A DNA stretch of 64,000 bases. Origin: Thermotoga profunda AZM34c06 (GTDB lineage Bacteria; Thermotogota; Thermotogae; Thermotogales; DSM-5069). The notes beneath the pieces are model-generated. The model searched no databases and was not told the origin of the DNA. It worked only from the letters and a program-made list of their open reading frames with translations. Where the stretch lies: positions 248,001 through 312,000 of the forward strand of contig NZ_AP014510.1 in NCBI RefSeq assembly GCF_000828675.1. Reading direction: 5' to 3'. The translations under genes and the position numbers were made by a program. Of this stretch, positions 15,499-23,991 are shown in pieces; within the stretch, counting starts at the first letter, position 1; every line of letters begins with the position of its first letter.

Positions 15499-18414
15499 GT
15501 TTCCATCTCTTTCAGAGAGAACCTTCTTTCGGACCAACTTTACTTGTTCGTAAAGGAAAGATACCCCAAGCAGAAGTTTCCATCTCTTTCAGAGAGAACC
15601 TTCTTTCGGACTATGGGAAGTTGAAAGTTGTGCAATTTACTTTAACGGACAGTTTCCATCTCTTTCAGAGAGAACCTTCTTTCGGACGGGATGACGATTA
15701 ACCAACTGTATATGTTCTTAAAGACACGTTTCCATCTCTTTCAGAGAGAACCTTCTTTCGGACGATTATAACACAAATATTAAACAGCGGGGACAGTTAA
15801 TCCGTTTCCATCTCTTTCAGAGAGAACCTTCTTTCGGACATCCGAGCAAATTTTTAACAACATCACAATCACAATATCTGTTTCCATCTCTTTCAGAGAG
15901 AACCTTCTTTCGGACTCGTATACGTGTTCAACGAAGCAACATACCAATTAGTCAAGTTTCCATCTCTTTCAGAGAGAACCTTCTTTCGGACTTTCCGGTT
16001 TCAGTCAGTGTAATCATCGAGCCATATAACAGTTTCCATCTCTTTCAGAGAGAACCTTCTTTCGGACATATTTTATTTTATCGGTAGTAACGTGTTTAGC
16101 CCCCATGAGTTTCCATCTCTTTCAGAGAGAACCTTCTTTCGGACCGTATACATATTCAACGAGGCAACCTACCAGTTAGTCAAGAAGTTTCCATCTCTTT
16201 CAGAGAGAACCTTCTTTCGGACAATTCCTGATTCGTATGGCGAAGTACTACGGGGTCTATTGGTTTCCATCTCTTTCAGAGAGAACCTTCTTTCGGACGC
16301 GCAAAAACTTCTTTTCCTAGTAACAAATGACATCGAAGTTTCCATCTCTTTCAGAGAGAACCTTCTTTCGGACTTTCTAATACGTATGGCGAAGTACTAC
16401 GGGGTCTATTGACGTTTCCATCTCTTTCAGAGAGAACCTTCTTTCGGACTACAAAAAAGACAGCAAGGTCTTCTTTCAGATTTCCAAGGTTTCCATCTCT
16501 TTCAGAGAGAACCTTCTTTCGGACAGTACTACGGGGTCTATTGACCCCGTAGGCTTCGCTTAAGTTTCCATCTCTTTCAGAGAGAACCTTCTTTCGGACA
16601 TTTGTTTCTCAAACAGCGATATCCTAAGCAAAAGAAGGGTTTCCATCTCTTTCAGAGAGAACCTTCTTTCGGACGGGGTGGCCGGAATGACGTTGCAACA
16701 ATTGTACTCATTTCTAGTTTCCATCTCTTTCAGAGAGAACCTTCTTTCGGACCTCTTGAAACAGAAGTACCCGAAGATCAAAAAAGAGTTTCCATCTCTT
16801 TCAGAGAGAACCTTCTTTCGGACTGTTAAGTATTATTGTTAGAAGGTATGAAGGTGAGACAATGTTTCCATCTCTTTCAGAGAGAACCTTCTTTCGGACA
16901 TAAAGCACAATTTGTTATATCAACAAACAGTGACTTTAAGGTTTCCATCTCTTTCAGAGAGAACCTTCTTTCGGACACAATTTCTTGAGAACAAAATACC
17001 CCAAGGTCAAAAGAGAGTTTCCATCTCTTTCAGAGAGAACCTTCTTTCGGACCTCTTGAAACAGAAGTACCCGAAGATCAAAAAAGAGTTTCCATCTCTT
17101 TCAGAGAGAACCTTCTTTCGGACTGTTAAGTATTATTGTTAGAAGGTATGAAGGTGAGACAATGTTTCCATCTCTTTCAGAGAGAACCTTCTTTCGGACA
17201 TAAAGCACAATTTGTTATATCAACAAACAGTGACTTTAAGGTTTCCATCTCTTTCAGAGAGAACCTTCTTTCGGACACAATTTCTTGAGAACAAAATACC
17301 CCAAGGTCAAAAGAGAGTTTCCATCTCTTTCAGAGAGAACCTTCTTTCGGACTGTCGAGATCAACACCAGCACAGAAGCTTTTGTATCTGGTAAGTTTCC
17401 ATCTCTTTCAGAGAGAACCTTCTTTCGGACGTGTGGCAACGGCGTCTGTGTCGTTGGTCACTAGGTTTCCATCTCTTTCAGAGAGAACCTTCTTTCGGAC
17501 GGTGAGACGTATATCGAAAGAAGACGCAGCTTCGTTGTTGGTTTCCATCTCTTTCAGAGAGAACCTTCTTTCGGACAATTTTTGAACTCGACCAGCGACG
17601 ATGGCTGGTCGAGTAGTTTCCATCTCTTTCAGAGAGAACCTTCTTTCGGACTCAGAAGCTTTTGTATTTGGTCACGAATAACGTCGAAGCCGTTTCCATC
17701 TCTTTCAGAGAGAACCTTCTTTCGGACGGTTAAGCAAATTCAAGGGCGAAGGATATACGCTAACTCTGTTTCCATCTCTTTCAGAGAGAACCTTCTTTCG
17801 GACCGTTGAGCGTCCCGGACAACATTGCCGTAGTAATGATAAAGTTTCCATCTCTTTCAGAGAGAACCTTCTTTCGGACTGGTCGAGCTTGTGCGCGTGG
17901 GGCGCCGTTTTCGCCCCACGTTTCCATCTCTTTCAGAGAGAACCTTCTTTCGGACGGCTGGTCGAGCTCGTGCGCGTGGGGCGCCGTTTTCGTCCGTTTC
18001 CATCTCTTTCAGAGAGAACCTTCTTTCGGACATCACTTTCTAAGACAGAGATTCCCGAAAAGGAAGGTAGAGTTTCCATCTCTTTCAGAGAGAACCTTCT
18101 TTCGGACTCGCTATACTGAAAGAAAAAGCCGCAGCAAGAAAACTCGGCGTTTCCATCTCTTTCAGAGAGAACCTTCTTTCGGACACCCAAAGAGAAAAGT
18201 AGACCCAGAAACAGAAAAAGTTCTGTTTCCATCTCTTTCAGAGAGAACCTTCTTTCGGACTATAGTTGCTATCATAGTAATCATTCTAATTCTGTTTAAA
18301 AGTTTCCATCTCTTTCAGAGAGAACCTTCTTTCGGACATGAAAAATAAACCATCTTCTAAACGCAAAGAAATTATGAGGTTTCCATCTCTTTCAGAGAGA
18401 ACCTTCTTTCGGAC
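15499..18414 (-). CRISPR. CRISPR array: 39 repeats of 36 bp, 38 spacers
   Basis: The repeat begins GTTTCCATCTC and ends CTTTCGGAC on the plus strand. All 39 copies look identical, including both end copies. Spacers are 34-42 bp, mostly 40. Read on the minus strand the repeat ends in ATGGAAAC, the 8-nt crRNA handle typical of I-B/III repeats, after a small TCTCT/AGAGA stem where Cas6 would cut. The array is therefore probably transcribed leftwards, with its leader at 18415-19133 and its oldest spacers near 15.5 kb. One block of four units is duplicated, so 34 spacers are distinct. Both cas clusters and Cmr could use it. Confidence 0.98.
16753..17352. repeat. Perfect 300-bp tandem duplication of four repeat-spacer units inside the array
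   Basis: Bases 16753-17052 and 17053-17352 are identical. They contain spacers of 35, 40, 41 and 40 bp, each with its repeat. The duplication lies mid-array, so it reflects recombination between repeats rather than new acquisition. Confidence 0.97.
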
Positions 18415-19133
18415 AGTACATTTCTAAGTATATCATAAGTAAAGGACTATTTGTGCTTAAAATTCATAACCTGGTGTTAATAATGTTAGTGCATGTCTAA
18501 CATCAACCCTTTTTCATCACTCTTTTTAGCTTTCCATGCGGATTCAGGACCTATTTTCTCAAAGTGGCTTATTTTCGTTAGTCAACTTTTTGAAGGAGGT
18601 TAGGAATTCTTGTTTGGGTTTTTTACAAATTTCCGTTTTTGCGATCTGTGCCCCTTTTGCTTTATTTTTTCACTTGTCAATGACCCACTTCTTAACCTTT
18701 ATAGGCTTGAGAAAACGATTTTGTATGTCTTGTGTTTATGTCTAAGTGAACTACTCAACCTTATAATTAGTTTTTCAATCTATTCTGCTTTTTCAGAATC
18801 GCGAGCCTTGTCTTCTTTTGCTTATAGAAACAAGAGTTTTCTGATTGATAAAGCTTCTATTTGTCTTAGACTGATAGAACTTCAAGTCAATCTAATTTGC
18901 TTTTTCATTTTCGACTGCGTTTGATGTTAAGCTTTAGTAGCTTTTGTTATTATAATACCACATTTGTAGTACATTTTGCGATCAGGTGTAGGACCATTCA
19001 ATATTTAAAATGTAGTAGATATTTACCACAAATTTTTTGGGAACCTATTGGTATCTATCTTATAATTTCTTCTCTGAGAGATCATTGTGCGATTTTTTTA
19101 AAGTTCTTCTTTTTTGCATCAGGGTTAACATAT
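18415..19133 (-). promoter_or_regulatory. CRISPR leader and AT-rich intergenic region between ago and the array
   Basis: This is a 719-bp gap without a credible gene: the frames seen have no ribosome site and no family resemblance. On the minus strand TGATATACT, an extended -10, lies about 12 bases before the first leader-side repeat, and TATTAT(AAT) elements lie further up near 18955. Being next to the handle-proximal end of the array, it fits the leader. It is unusually long, so it may hold several promoters or a non-coding RNA. I could not resolve more. Confidence 0.65.
18483..18503. repeat. Inverted repeat in the leader
   Basis: ATGTTAG (18483-18489) and CTAACAT (18497-18503) form a perfect 7-bp inverted repeat with a 7-base centre that is itself nearly palindromic (TGCATGT). 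It lies about 70 bp from the first leader-side repeat, a distance where adaptation or transcription factors could bind. No T-tract suited to termination follows on the minus strand. Confidence 0.5.
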
Positions 19134-21047
19134 TTATATTTTATCACAAAAATATGGAATATATAGTTTCCATTCATTGTTAAGTAAAGCAACTTTGTCG
19201 GTTATATAGAGTGGGTATGGCAATTTCAAATTGGTATATGGTGTAGAATGAAATAGTCTTGTTGTCAAGTAAGTTTCTCTGGCTATCTGTTCATCAGAAA
19301 GCTTTGAATTATTGATCACTATATTTATTTCAACGGCTTTTTGTAAGTTGTAAGTCTGTGCAAAGTAAACATATTTATTTGGTTCAAATTTCACAATCAT
19401 TCCTTTTAGATTTTGTTTTGAGTTTATGTTTGAGTTTTTGTCTATTTCAATTATCGTATAGTCTATTTTCAGAAGATCTAAGTAGTTTTTCAAAAGGTTT
19501 ATATCTTCAAAGAAAACTCCATCACGCATGAGGAATATCATATTTGGTGGTTTCTTGACCACAGATTTGTATCTGTCAATGGATTTAACAATATCCTTTT
19601 GAAGGAGTTCCAATTCGAATTTCTCATTCAATGGCATATCGCGTTCTTGATTTATGTAAAGTACTTTGCTATTCCTGTCAACGGCAGAAATTGCATAATG
19701 AGATACTCTCTTTTGAAAATCGTGACTTAGATCAAAACCTATATATAAAGCATTATCTGAAAGTCCAAGTAATTGATAGGTCTGTGCGTCTTGGGAAAAA
19801 TTCACAATTTTGTAAGCAAAGCTTTTTAGAATATAAATTTGATCGCTGATGATCTTTGGTGTTAAAACAGGCAAAATGACAACATTCTTGGGAGCATTTT
19901 TAATAAGATTATCCAGGCTTTCTTGTCTTTCATCAAGTAAAACTATCGCATAGATTTTACCAGAAGAAGATAATACTTCTTTGTTCTCGATTTCAAAGGT
20001 TTTTTCTTTGTAATAAAAGATCGCTTTATTAGTTTGAGGATTTCTCAAGTATTCTATCTCCAATCCAAGTTCAGATAAGGCTTTACGATAGGCAGAATCA
20101 CTTGATGCAAAGACTTTTCTCACAGGTTCACTGATATTTTCATTTTTATACTTACTTGAGAACAAAAAAGTCATTTTTAAAGTCCCTGGGCTTTTAAGTG
20201 GTTGAAGTTGAAAGATTTTTTTAATATCATCTGAATTACCATTGGCGAATTTATAAAATGCAGTAATTCTCTCTTGATGATCGGGTTTTACTTCATAGTA
20301 CTGATTCAGGTTAACTAAATCTTTCAGAAAACTCAATTCCGTTGATATTTTTTCATATAAGTAGGGAAGTTTATTGTTGTAAATTTCATAAATTTGTTTT
20401 GAGACCCCAAGTTCCTCGGCTTCTTTAGATGTGAAATTGAAAAAATAGTTTTCTGGATGAGTAACTTCTTTATGGGTTCTCTCATCTATTGCTATAACAA
20501 GCTTTCCATCTTCTGCGCTAACAAAAGGAAAAGACTTCCCAGATTTGGTGTTTAAAAGGTAGGCAGACCTAACTTGAGACTCTAAAGCGGGTTTTGTGGA
20601 TAAGAACGTGAAGCGAGGATTTATGGAAAGATAGTATTTTTCATATATCTTGTATATCTTTACTTGATAACTCTCAAACCATGAGACTTCTTTATTATTC
20701 TGAAATGGAGTTTTAGTACGGTTAGATATGTAAAGATTTTGTCTTGTAGCTATGAAATCATTATCCTTGAACAGTTTCTTTATGTAACTATACAAGGTTC
20801 TGATGAACAGTTTTTCATCACTTTCTATAACCTCTTCCCTTTTTTTGTAAACAACGGCTTGTTCCGGCAGAATTTGCACCTGCAAAAATGGTAATTCAAC
20901 CCAGACCAGATCACTTGAATCATTGAATCTGATGTTGTTAATTCTTGTGAGGTTCTTTGCAAAGATCTCTGGTGGTGTCTGAGGATTGTAGTAATAAATT
21001 CTTTTGACCTTTGATGGAACCATGATTTCAAATAGATTCAATTTCAT
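19134..21047 (-). CDS. ago: CRISPR-embedded prokaryotic Argonaute (Marinitoga MpAgo type)
   Basis: This 637-aa protein has the PIWI catalytic residues: Asp439 in YIGFDLSHD, Glu475 in MPLNEKFELE, Asp509 in FLMRDGVFF and Asp617 in YITDKVALLN. As I recall, the 439-to-509 spacing equals that of Asp446-Asp516 in MpAgo, and position 617 then matches the residue reported as Asn624 there, so this protein keeps an aspartate. The MID region spans roughly 390-435. MpAgo-type proteins bind guide RNAs with a 5'-hydroxyl and cut single-stranded DNA; applying that here is inference. GGGGG precedes the ATG. It is the last gene of the Cas10-Csm-CAPP-Cas1-Cas2 operon, just upstream of the CRISPR leader. Confidence 0.93.
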   Translation of the reverse strand: MKLNLFEIMVPSKVKRIYYYNPQTPPEIFAKNLTRINNIRFNDSSDLVWVELPFLQVQILPEQAVVYKKREEVIESDEKLFIRTLYSYIKKLFKDNDFIATRQNLYISNRTKTPFQNNKEVSWFESYQVKIYKIYEKYYLSINPRFTFLSTKPALESQVRSAYLLNTKSGKSFPFVSAEDGKLVIAIDERTHKEVTHPENYFFNFTSKEAEELGVSKQIYEIYNNKLPYLYEKISTELSFLKDLVNLNQYYEVKPDHQERITAFYKFANGNSDDIKKIFQLQPLKSPGTLKMTFLFSSKYKNENISEPVRKVFASSDSAYRKALSELGLEIEYLRNPQTNKAIFYYKEKTFEIENKEVLSSSGKIYAIVLLDERQESLDNLIKNAPKNVVILPVLTPKIISDQIYILKSFAYKIVNFSQDAQTYQLLGLSDNALYIGFDLSHDFQKRVSHYAISAVDRNSKVLYINQERDMPLNEKFELELLQKDIVKSIDRYKSVVKKPPNMIFLMRDGVFFEDINLLKNYLDLLKIDYTIIEIDKNSNINSKQNLKGMIVKFEPNKYVYFAQTYNLQKAVEINIVINNSKLSDEQIARETYLTTRLFHSTPYTNLKLPYPLYITDKVALLNNEWKLYIPYFCDKI

Positions 21048-21059
21048 TCAATCAGCCCC

Positions 21060-21347
21060 CTATACGATGAGCACGTCTTTGTCATAAAACTGTCCTTTGT
21101 TTGTGCCGATTGTGATTATCATCTCACGGAGGTCTTTTGCAATTGGATATACTCTCACGGTATCTTCATCGGCTTTTATGCGTTTTTTGATACCTTTGAT
21201 CAATTGATTTAGTTGTGACTGATTGAGTTCTGTTTCAAAAACGCTGTATTGGACTCTTACACCATAGCTTTCAAGATAATCTGATAAATGTTTACGTCTT
21301 TTATCATCGACAACATCATAACTTATAACGAAAAACACACAGATCAC
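21060..21347 (-). CDS. cas2: Cas2 of the CAPP/Argonaute adaptation module
   Basis: This 95-aa protein starts MICVFFVISYDVVDDKRRKHL, with the Cas2 first-strand Asp in SYDVVDD, and continues SYGVRVQYSVFE, the family's typical second strand. It would dimerise and bridge two Cas1 dimers. The GTG start overlaps the cas1 stop (GTGA), and 12 bases separate its stop from the Argonaute ATG. It is unlike the I-B Cas2 at 2090-2353. Confidence 0.94.
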   Translation of the reverse strand: MICVFFVISYDVVDDKRRKHLSDYLESYGVRVQYSVFETELNQSQLNQLIKGIKKRIKADEDTVRVYPIAKDLREMIITIGTNKGQFYDKDVLIV

Positions 21348-22342
21348 TTCCTATAGAAAGGTGTATATTGTTCTTCTTCTCCCAATACTACCCTTGCATA
21401 ATGCCTTGACTGTTTTTCAAAGATCGTTCTTATGTAATTTTCTTCGTCATCTAAATGATATTTCATTTTGCTGTTCAAACGCTCTTCGAATTTATCTATA
21501 AATCTTTTAATAGCATCTTTTGTGAAATGTATTATTCCTTCTTCTTTTTCTTCAAAGTCATTCACCGTGAATTCGTTCCTGTTGATTGCATTTATTACAA
21601 AATTATCAACAATGATACATCTAAACTCTTCTGTTAAGTCATAGAGCAAAGATTTTTTTGATATATCCACAGTGTGCAGATTTCCAAGATAAGGATCCAA
21701 GCCTACCGCATTCATGGCTGCTTCTATTTCGTTGTACAAAAGGCTATATCCAAGTGATAACATGGCATTCACAGGATCTTTGGGAGGATGAGCGATTCTT
21801 TTCTCGAATTTGAACTCATCGCTTTTAAAGAGTTTTGCGAAACCTTGAAAGTAATATTTTGAACCGATTCCTTCTAATCCCATTATTTGTTCGATATTAG
21901 TAGAACCACGAGTTTTTTCGATAATCTTTCTCAAAGCAGCTATTTCTTCACTGATCGTTCCTCGCGGCAAGTTTTTGCTCTTATTCGAAAGGAAATCATA
22001 ATAGTTCCTCAATTTACCAATGACTATGCTCTGTGCCATTTTGAATTTGAAGGATTGATCATTACTTCTTTCATACTGTTTGAGTCTCAATATAACGTTT
22101 CGATATTCGTTTGTATATAGTTTTCCCCTGTATTTACCATATTGAGTCATGAAAACGACTTCTATTTTGTTTTCCAAGAAATAATTCAGTATTTGAGGTG
22201 TGAGCGATATATTGCCCATGAGATTGACTTTCTCAATTTTTTTCAACGGTATTTCATTGATGGTATCTCCTTGCTTTGAGATAATCAACTTTCCAAGTTC
22301 CTTAGAAAGTACAACACCTTGTTCGGTTATGTATAAAATCAT
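21344..22342 (-). CDS. cas1: Cas1 of the CAPP/Argonaute adaptation module
   Basis: This 332-aa protein has catalytic Glu157 in GLEGIGSKYYF, His223 in NLHTVD and Asp235/Glu238 in LLYDLTEEFR. The N-terminal domain begins MILYITEQGVVLSKELGK. It lies 8 bases after the primase-polymerase gene and overlaps cas2. Relatives of this cas1-cas2 pair occur beside ago in Marinitoga, from memory. It differs from the I-B Cas1 outside the motifs, so the locus has two independent integrases for one visible array. Confidence 0.95.
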   Translation of the reverse strand: MILYITEQGVVLSKELGKLIISKQGDTINEIPLKKIEKVNLMGNISLTPQILNYFLENKIEVVFMTQYGKYRGKLYTNEYRNVILRLKQYERSNDQSFKFKMAQSIVIGKLRNYYDFLSNKSKNLPRGTISEEIAALRKIIEKTRGSTNIEQIMGLEGIGSKYYFQGFAKLFKSDEFKFEKRIAHPPKDPVNAMLSLGYSLLYNEIEAAMNAVGLDPYLGNLHTVDISKKSLLYDLTEEFRCIIVDNFVINAINRNEFTVNDFEEKEEGIIHFTKDAIKRFIDKFEERLNSKMKYHLDDEENYIRTIFEKQSRHYARVVLGEEEQYTPFYRK

Positions 22343-22350
22343 GCGATCAC

Positions 22351-23958
22351 CTAAATGATTATTTGGATTTCCCCATCTTTTTTTCTAATGATAAGATCTT
22401 CTATATTTATTTCATCAACTGTCATTTTTTGAGCTAATAGGTTTTTAAGAGTTCTTATCTGATTTTCAAGTTCAGCCTTTTCTTTTGTTTTGTCCATTAT
22501 CTTTCTAACAATATCTCTGAGATCTATATTCGGCAAGACAAAGAAGTCCAAATTCGTGACTAAACACAAAGGTGTGTTAAGAACTTCATTGAATTTGCAA
22601 TTGCATTGATCTATATTTAAAGCGAGTGACTTACTGAGTATAATTCTTTTTATCTCTTCGCAAGTTATCGGTATTGTACCAACTCTGTTCATCAGTGCGT
22701 GTAGTCTTGACTGTGAATAATTGATGGTCTTTTTAAACAGATCTGATAGGAATTCCTTTGAATTTTCCATTGCCACACAAGCCGCAATTATTATGTACTC
22801 TTCATCTTCATTGATATATCCTAACTTCTGAATCTTTTCGTAAATCTGTTTGAGTGGATAACACGCTTGAATCATGGTATTAAGCAAATTTGACCTTGTT
22901 ATCGGCTTTATTTCTTGTCTTAACACTCTTTTGACCTGAGAGGATGGCTTTGCATCAATATTTTTTTGCTTTTGTTTTGTGGCTTGAAGGTCCAGATTTT
23001 GTTCTTGTGAAAATTCTTTGTATAGCTTTTCAATCACATCTGAATCATTTGGCTCGATTTTTAAAAGATAATCATATTGGTTATGTACTGGTTCGAAGTT
23101 TTCGTCGACGAATGGACATCTATTTTTCGTCTTTCTGTGTATACCTAATGGAAGTTTGATCAGATTTCCAAGTCCGCCACCTGTGTCTGATTGTTTGGGA
23201 AAAATTTCTACAGAGATTTGATCATCTATTGAGATACTTTCGACGATTTTCCTGAGGATAAATCTCACCTTATAAGCCTGAAGCCACCTGTCAAAGAAAA
23301 TCCATATGTGATAACCACGATTGCCACTGAATTCTACATGATATTTGATATTTTCGATTTTCAACTTTTCACAGATATTCATTACCGACTGTCTGCAAAG
23401 TCGCAATGCACTTTGGTAATTATTTTCGAAGCCTTTTTTGAAATCAATATCGAAAGCCGCAAATTTGATGTTGTTATCCGATCTAAGTACATACAGCCCC
23501 AAAGTTTTTTCCCCATTGAGGTGTTCTAAAACGTCCTTTTCCTTCATGGGTAATCTCACTGGATAGTAACCTTCGTCCATTTGAATGGCAAAGACGTCTT
23601 CTCTACCACTGAACAGATCGAGAAACTTTTTTATAACTATGTCATCTATTTGACTTGTTCTCTTTTGATTTTTTAACTGACTGATTCTATCAATTTGCCC
23701 CAATCTTTCATAGATATTTATCGCTTGGTCTTTCAGTTCGAGCTCTTCGTAAATCTGTGCGAGTTTTTCAAGATACTCACTATGATTTGTTTTCTGCACT
23801 ATGATTTCAAAGATTTCTTTTGCTTTCTCATATTCTTGAAATTCAAACAACAGATTTGCATATCTCTGTAATGATCCATCCTCAATGGAAAGCTCATCAA
23901 AAGCTTTTTCATAGTATTCAAGCGCTTTTGCAAAGTCAAAATCATCCTCGGCTTTCAA
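22351..23958 (-). CDS. CRISPR-associated primase-polymerase (CAPP), TPR-AEP-helical C-terminus
   Basis: This 535-aa protein has three parts. Residues 1-90 are TPR-like helices (FAKALEYYEKAF; YEKAKEIFEI; DQAINIYERL). Residues of about 115-300 form an archaeo-eukaryotic primase domain: motif I Asp170-x-Asp172 in AAFDIDFKKG, motif II SGNRGYHIW with His217, a carboxylate in EIFPKQ, and KLPLGIHRKT. The C-terminal part is helical with scattered cysteines (QACYPL, ITCEEI, QCNCKF), possibly a metal site. CAPP enzymes from Marinitoga are reported to prime and extend nucleic acids and to interact with Cas1-Cas2. The TTG at 23958 lacks a ribosome site. An in-frame CTG at 23979 has AAGGTG 5 bases upstream and would add seven TPR residues. 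Confidence 0.88.
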   Translation of the reverse strand: MKAEDDFDFAKALEYYEKAFDELSIEDGSLQRYANLLFEFQEYEKAKEIFEIIVQKTNHSEYLEKLAQIYEELELKDQAINIYERLGQIDRISQLKNQKRTSQIDDIVIKKFLDLFSGREDVFAIQMDEGYYPVRLPMKEKDVLEHLNGEKTLGLYVLRSDNNIKFAAFDIDFKKGFENNYQSALRLCRQSVMNICEKLKIENIKYHVEFSGNRGYHIWIFFDRWLQAYKVRFILRKIVESISIDDQISVEIFPKQSDTGGGLGNLIKLPLGIHRKTKNRCPFVDENFEPVHNQYDYLLKIEPNDSDVIEKLYKEFSQEQNLDLQATKQKQKNIDAKPSSQVKRVLRQEIKPITRSNLLNTMIQACYPLKQIYEKIQKLGYINEDEEYIIIAACVAMENSKEFLSDLFKKTINYSQSRLHALMNRVGTIPITCEEIKRIILSKSLALNIDQCNCKFNEVLNTPLCLVTNLDFFVLPNIDLRDIVRKIMDKTKEKAELENQIRTLKNLLAQKMTVDEINIEDLIIRKKDGEIQIII

Positions 23959-23991
23959 TGCAAGTTCTTTAAAGTCCAGAAAATCACCTTC

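Noticed and set aside
17577-17995. Spacer 17577-17615 as overlapping the protospacers of 17880 and 17956
   Set aside because: They share only GGCTGGTCGAG and diverge right after; not enough to claim the same site.
15499-18414. Several open frames of 60-180 codons across the array on both strands
   Set aside because: They arise from translation of identical CRISPR repeats (repeated peptides such as FPSLSERTFFRT); no ribosome sites.
18536-19166. Plus-strand frames in the leader region
   Set aside because: Low-complexity, Phe/Leu-rich translations of AT-rich DNA without start signals or family resemblance.
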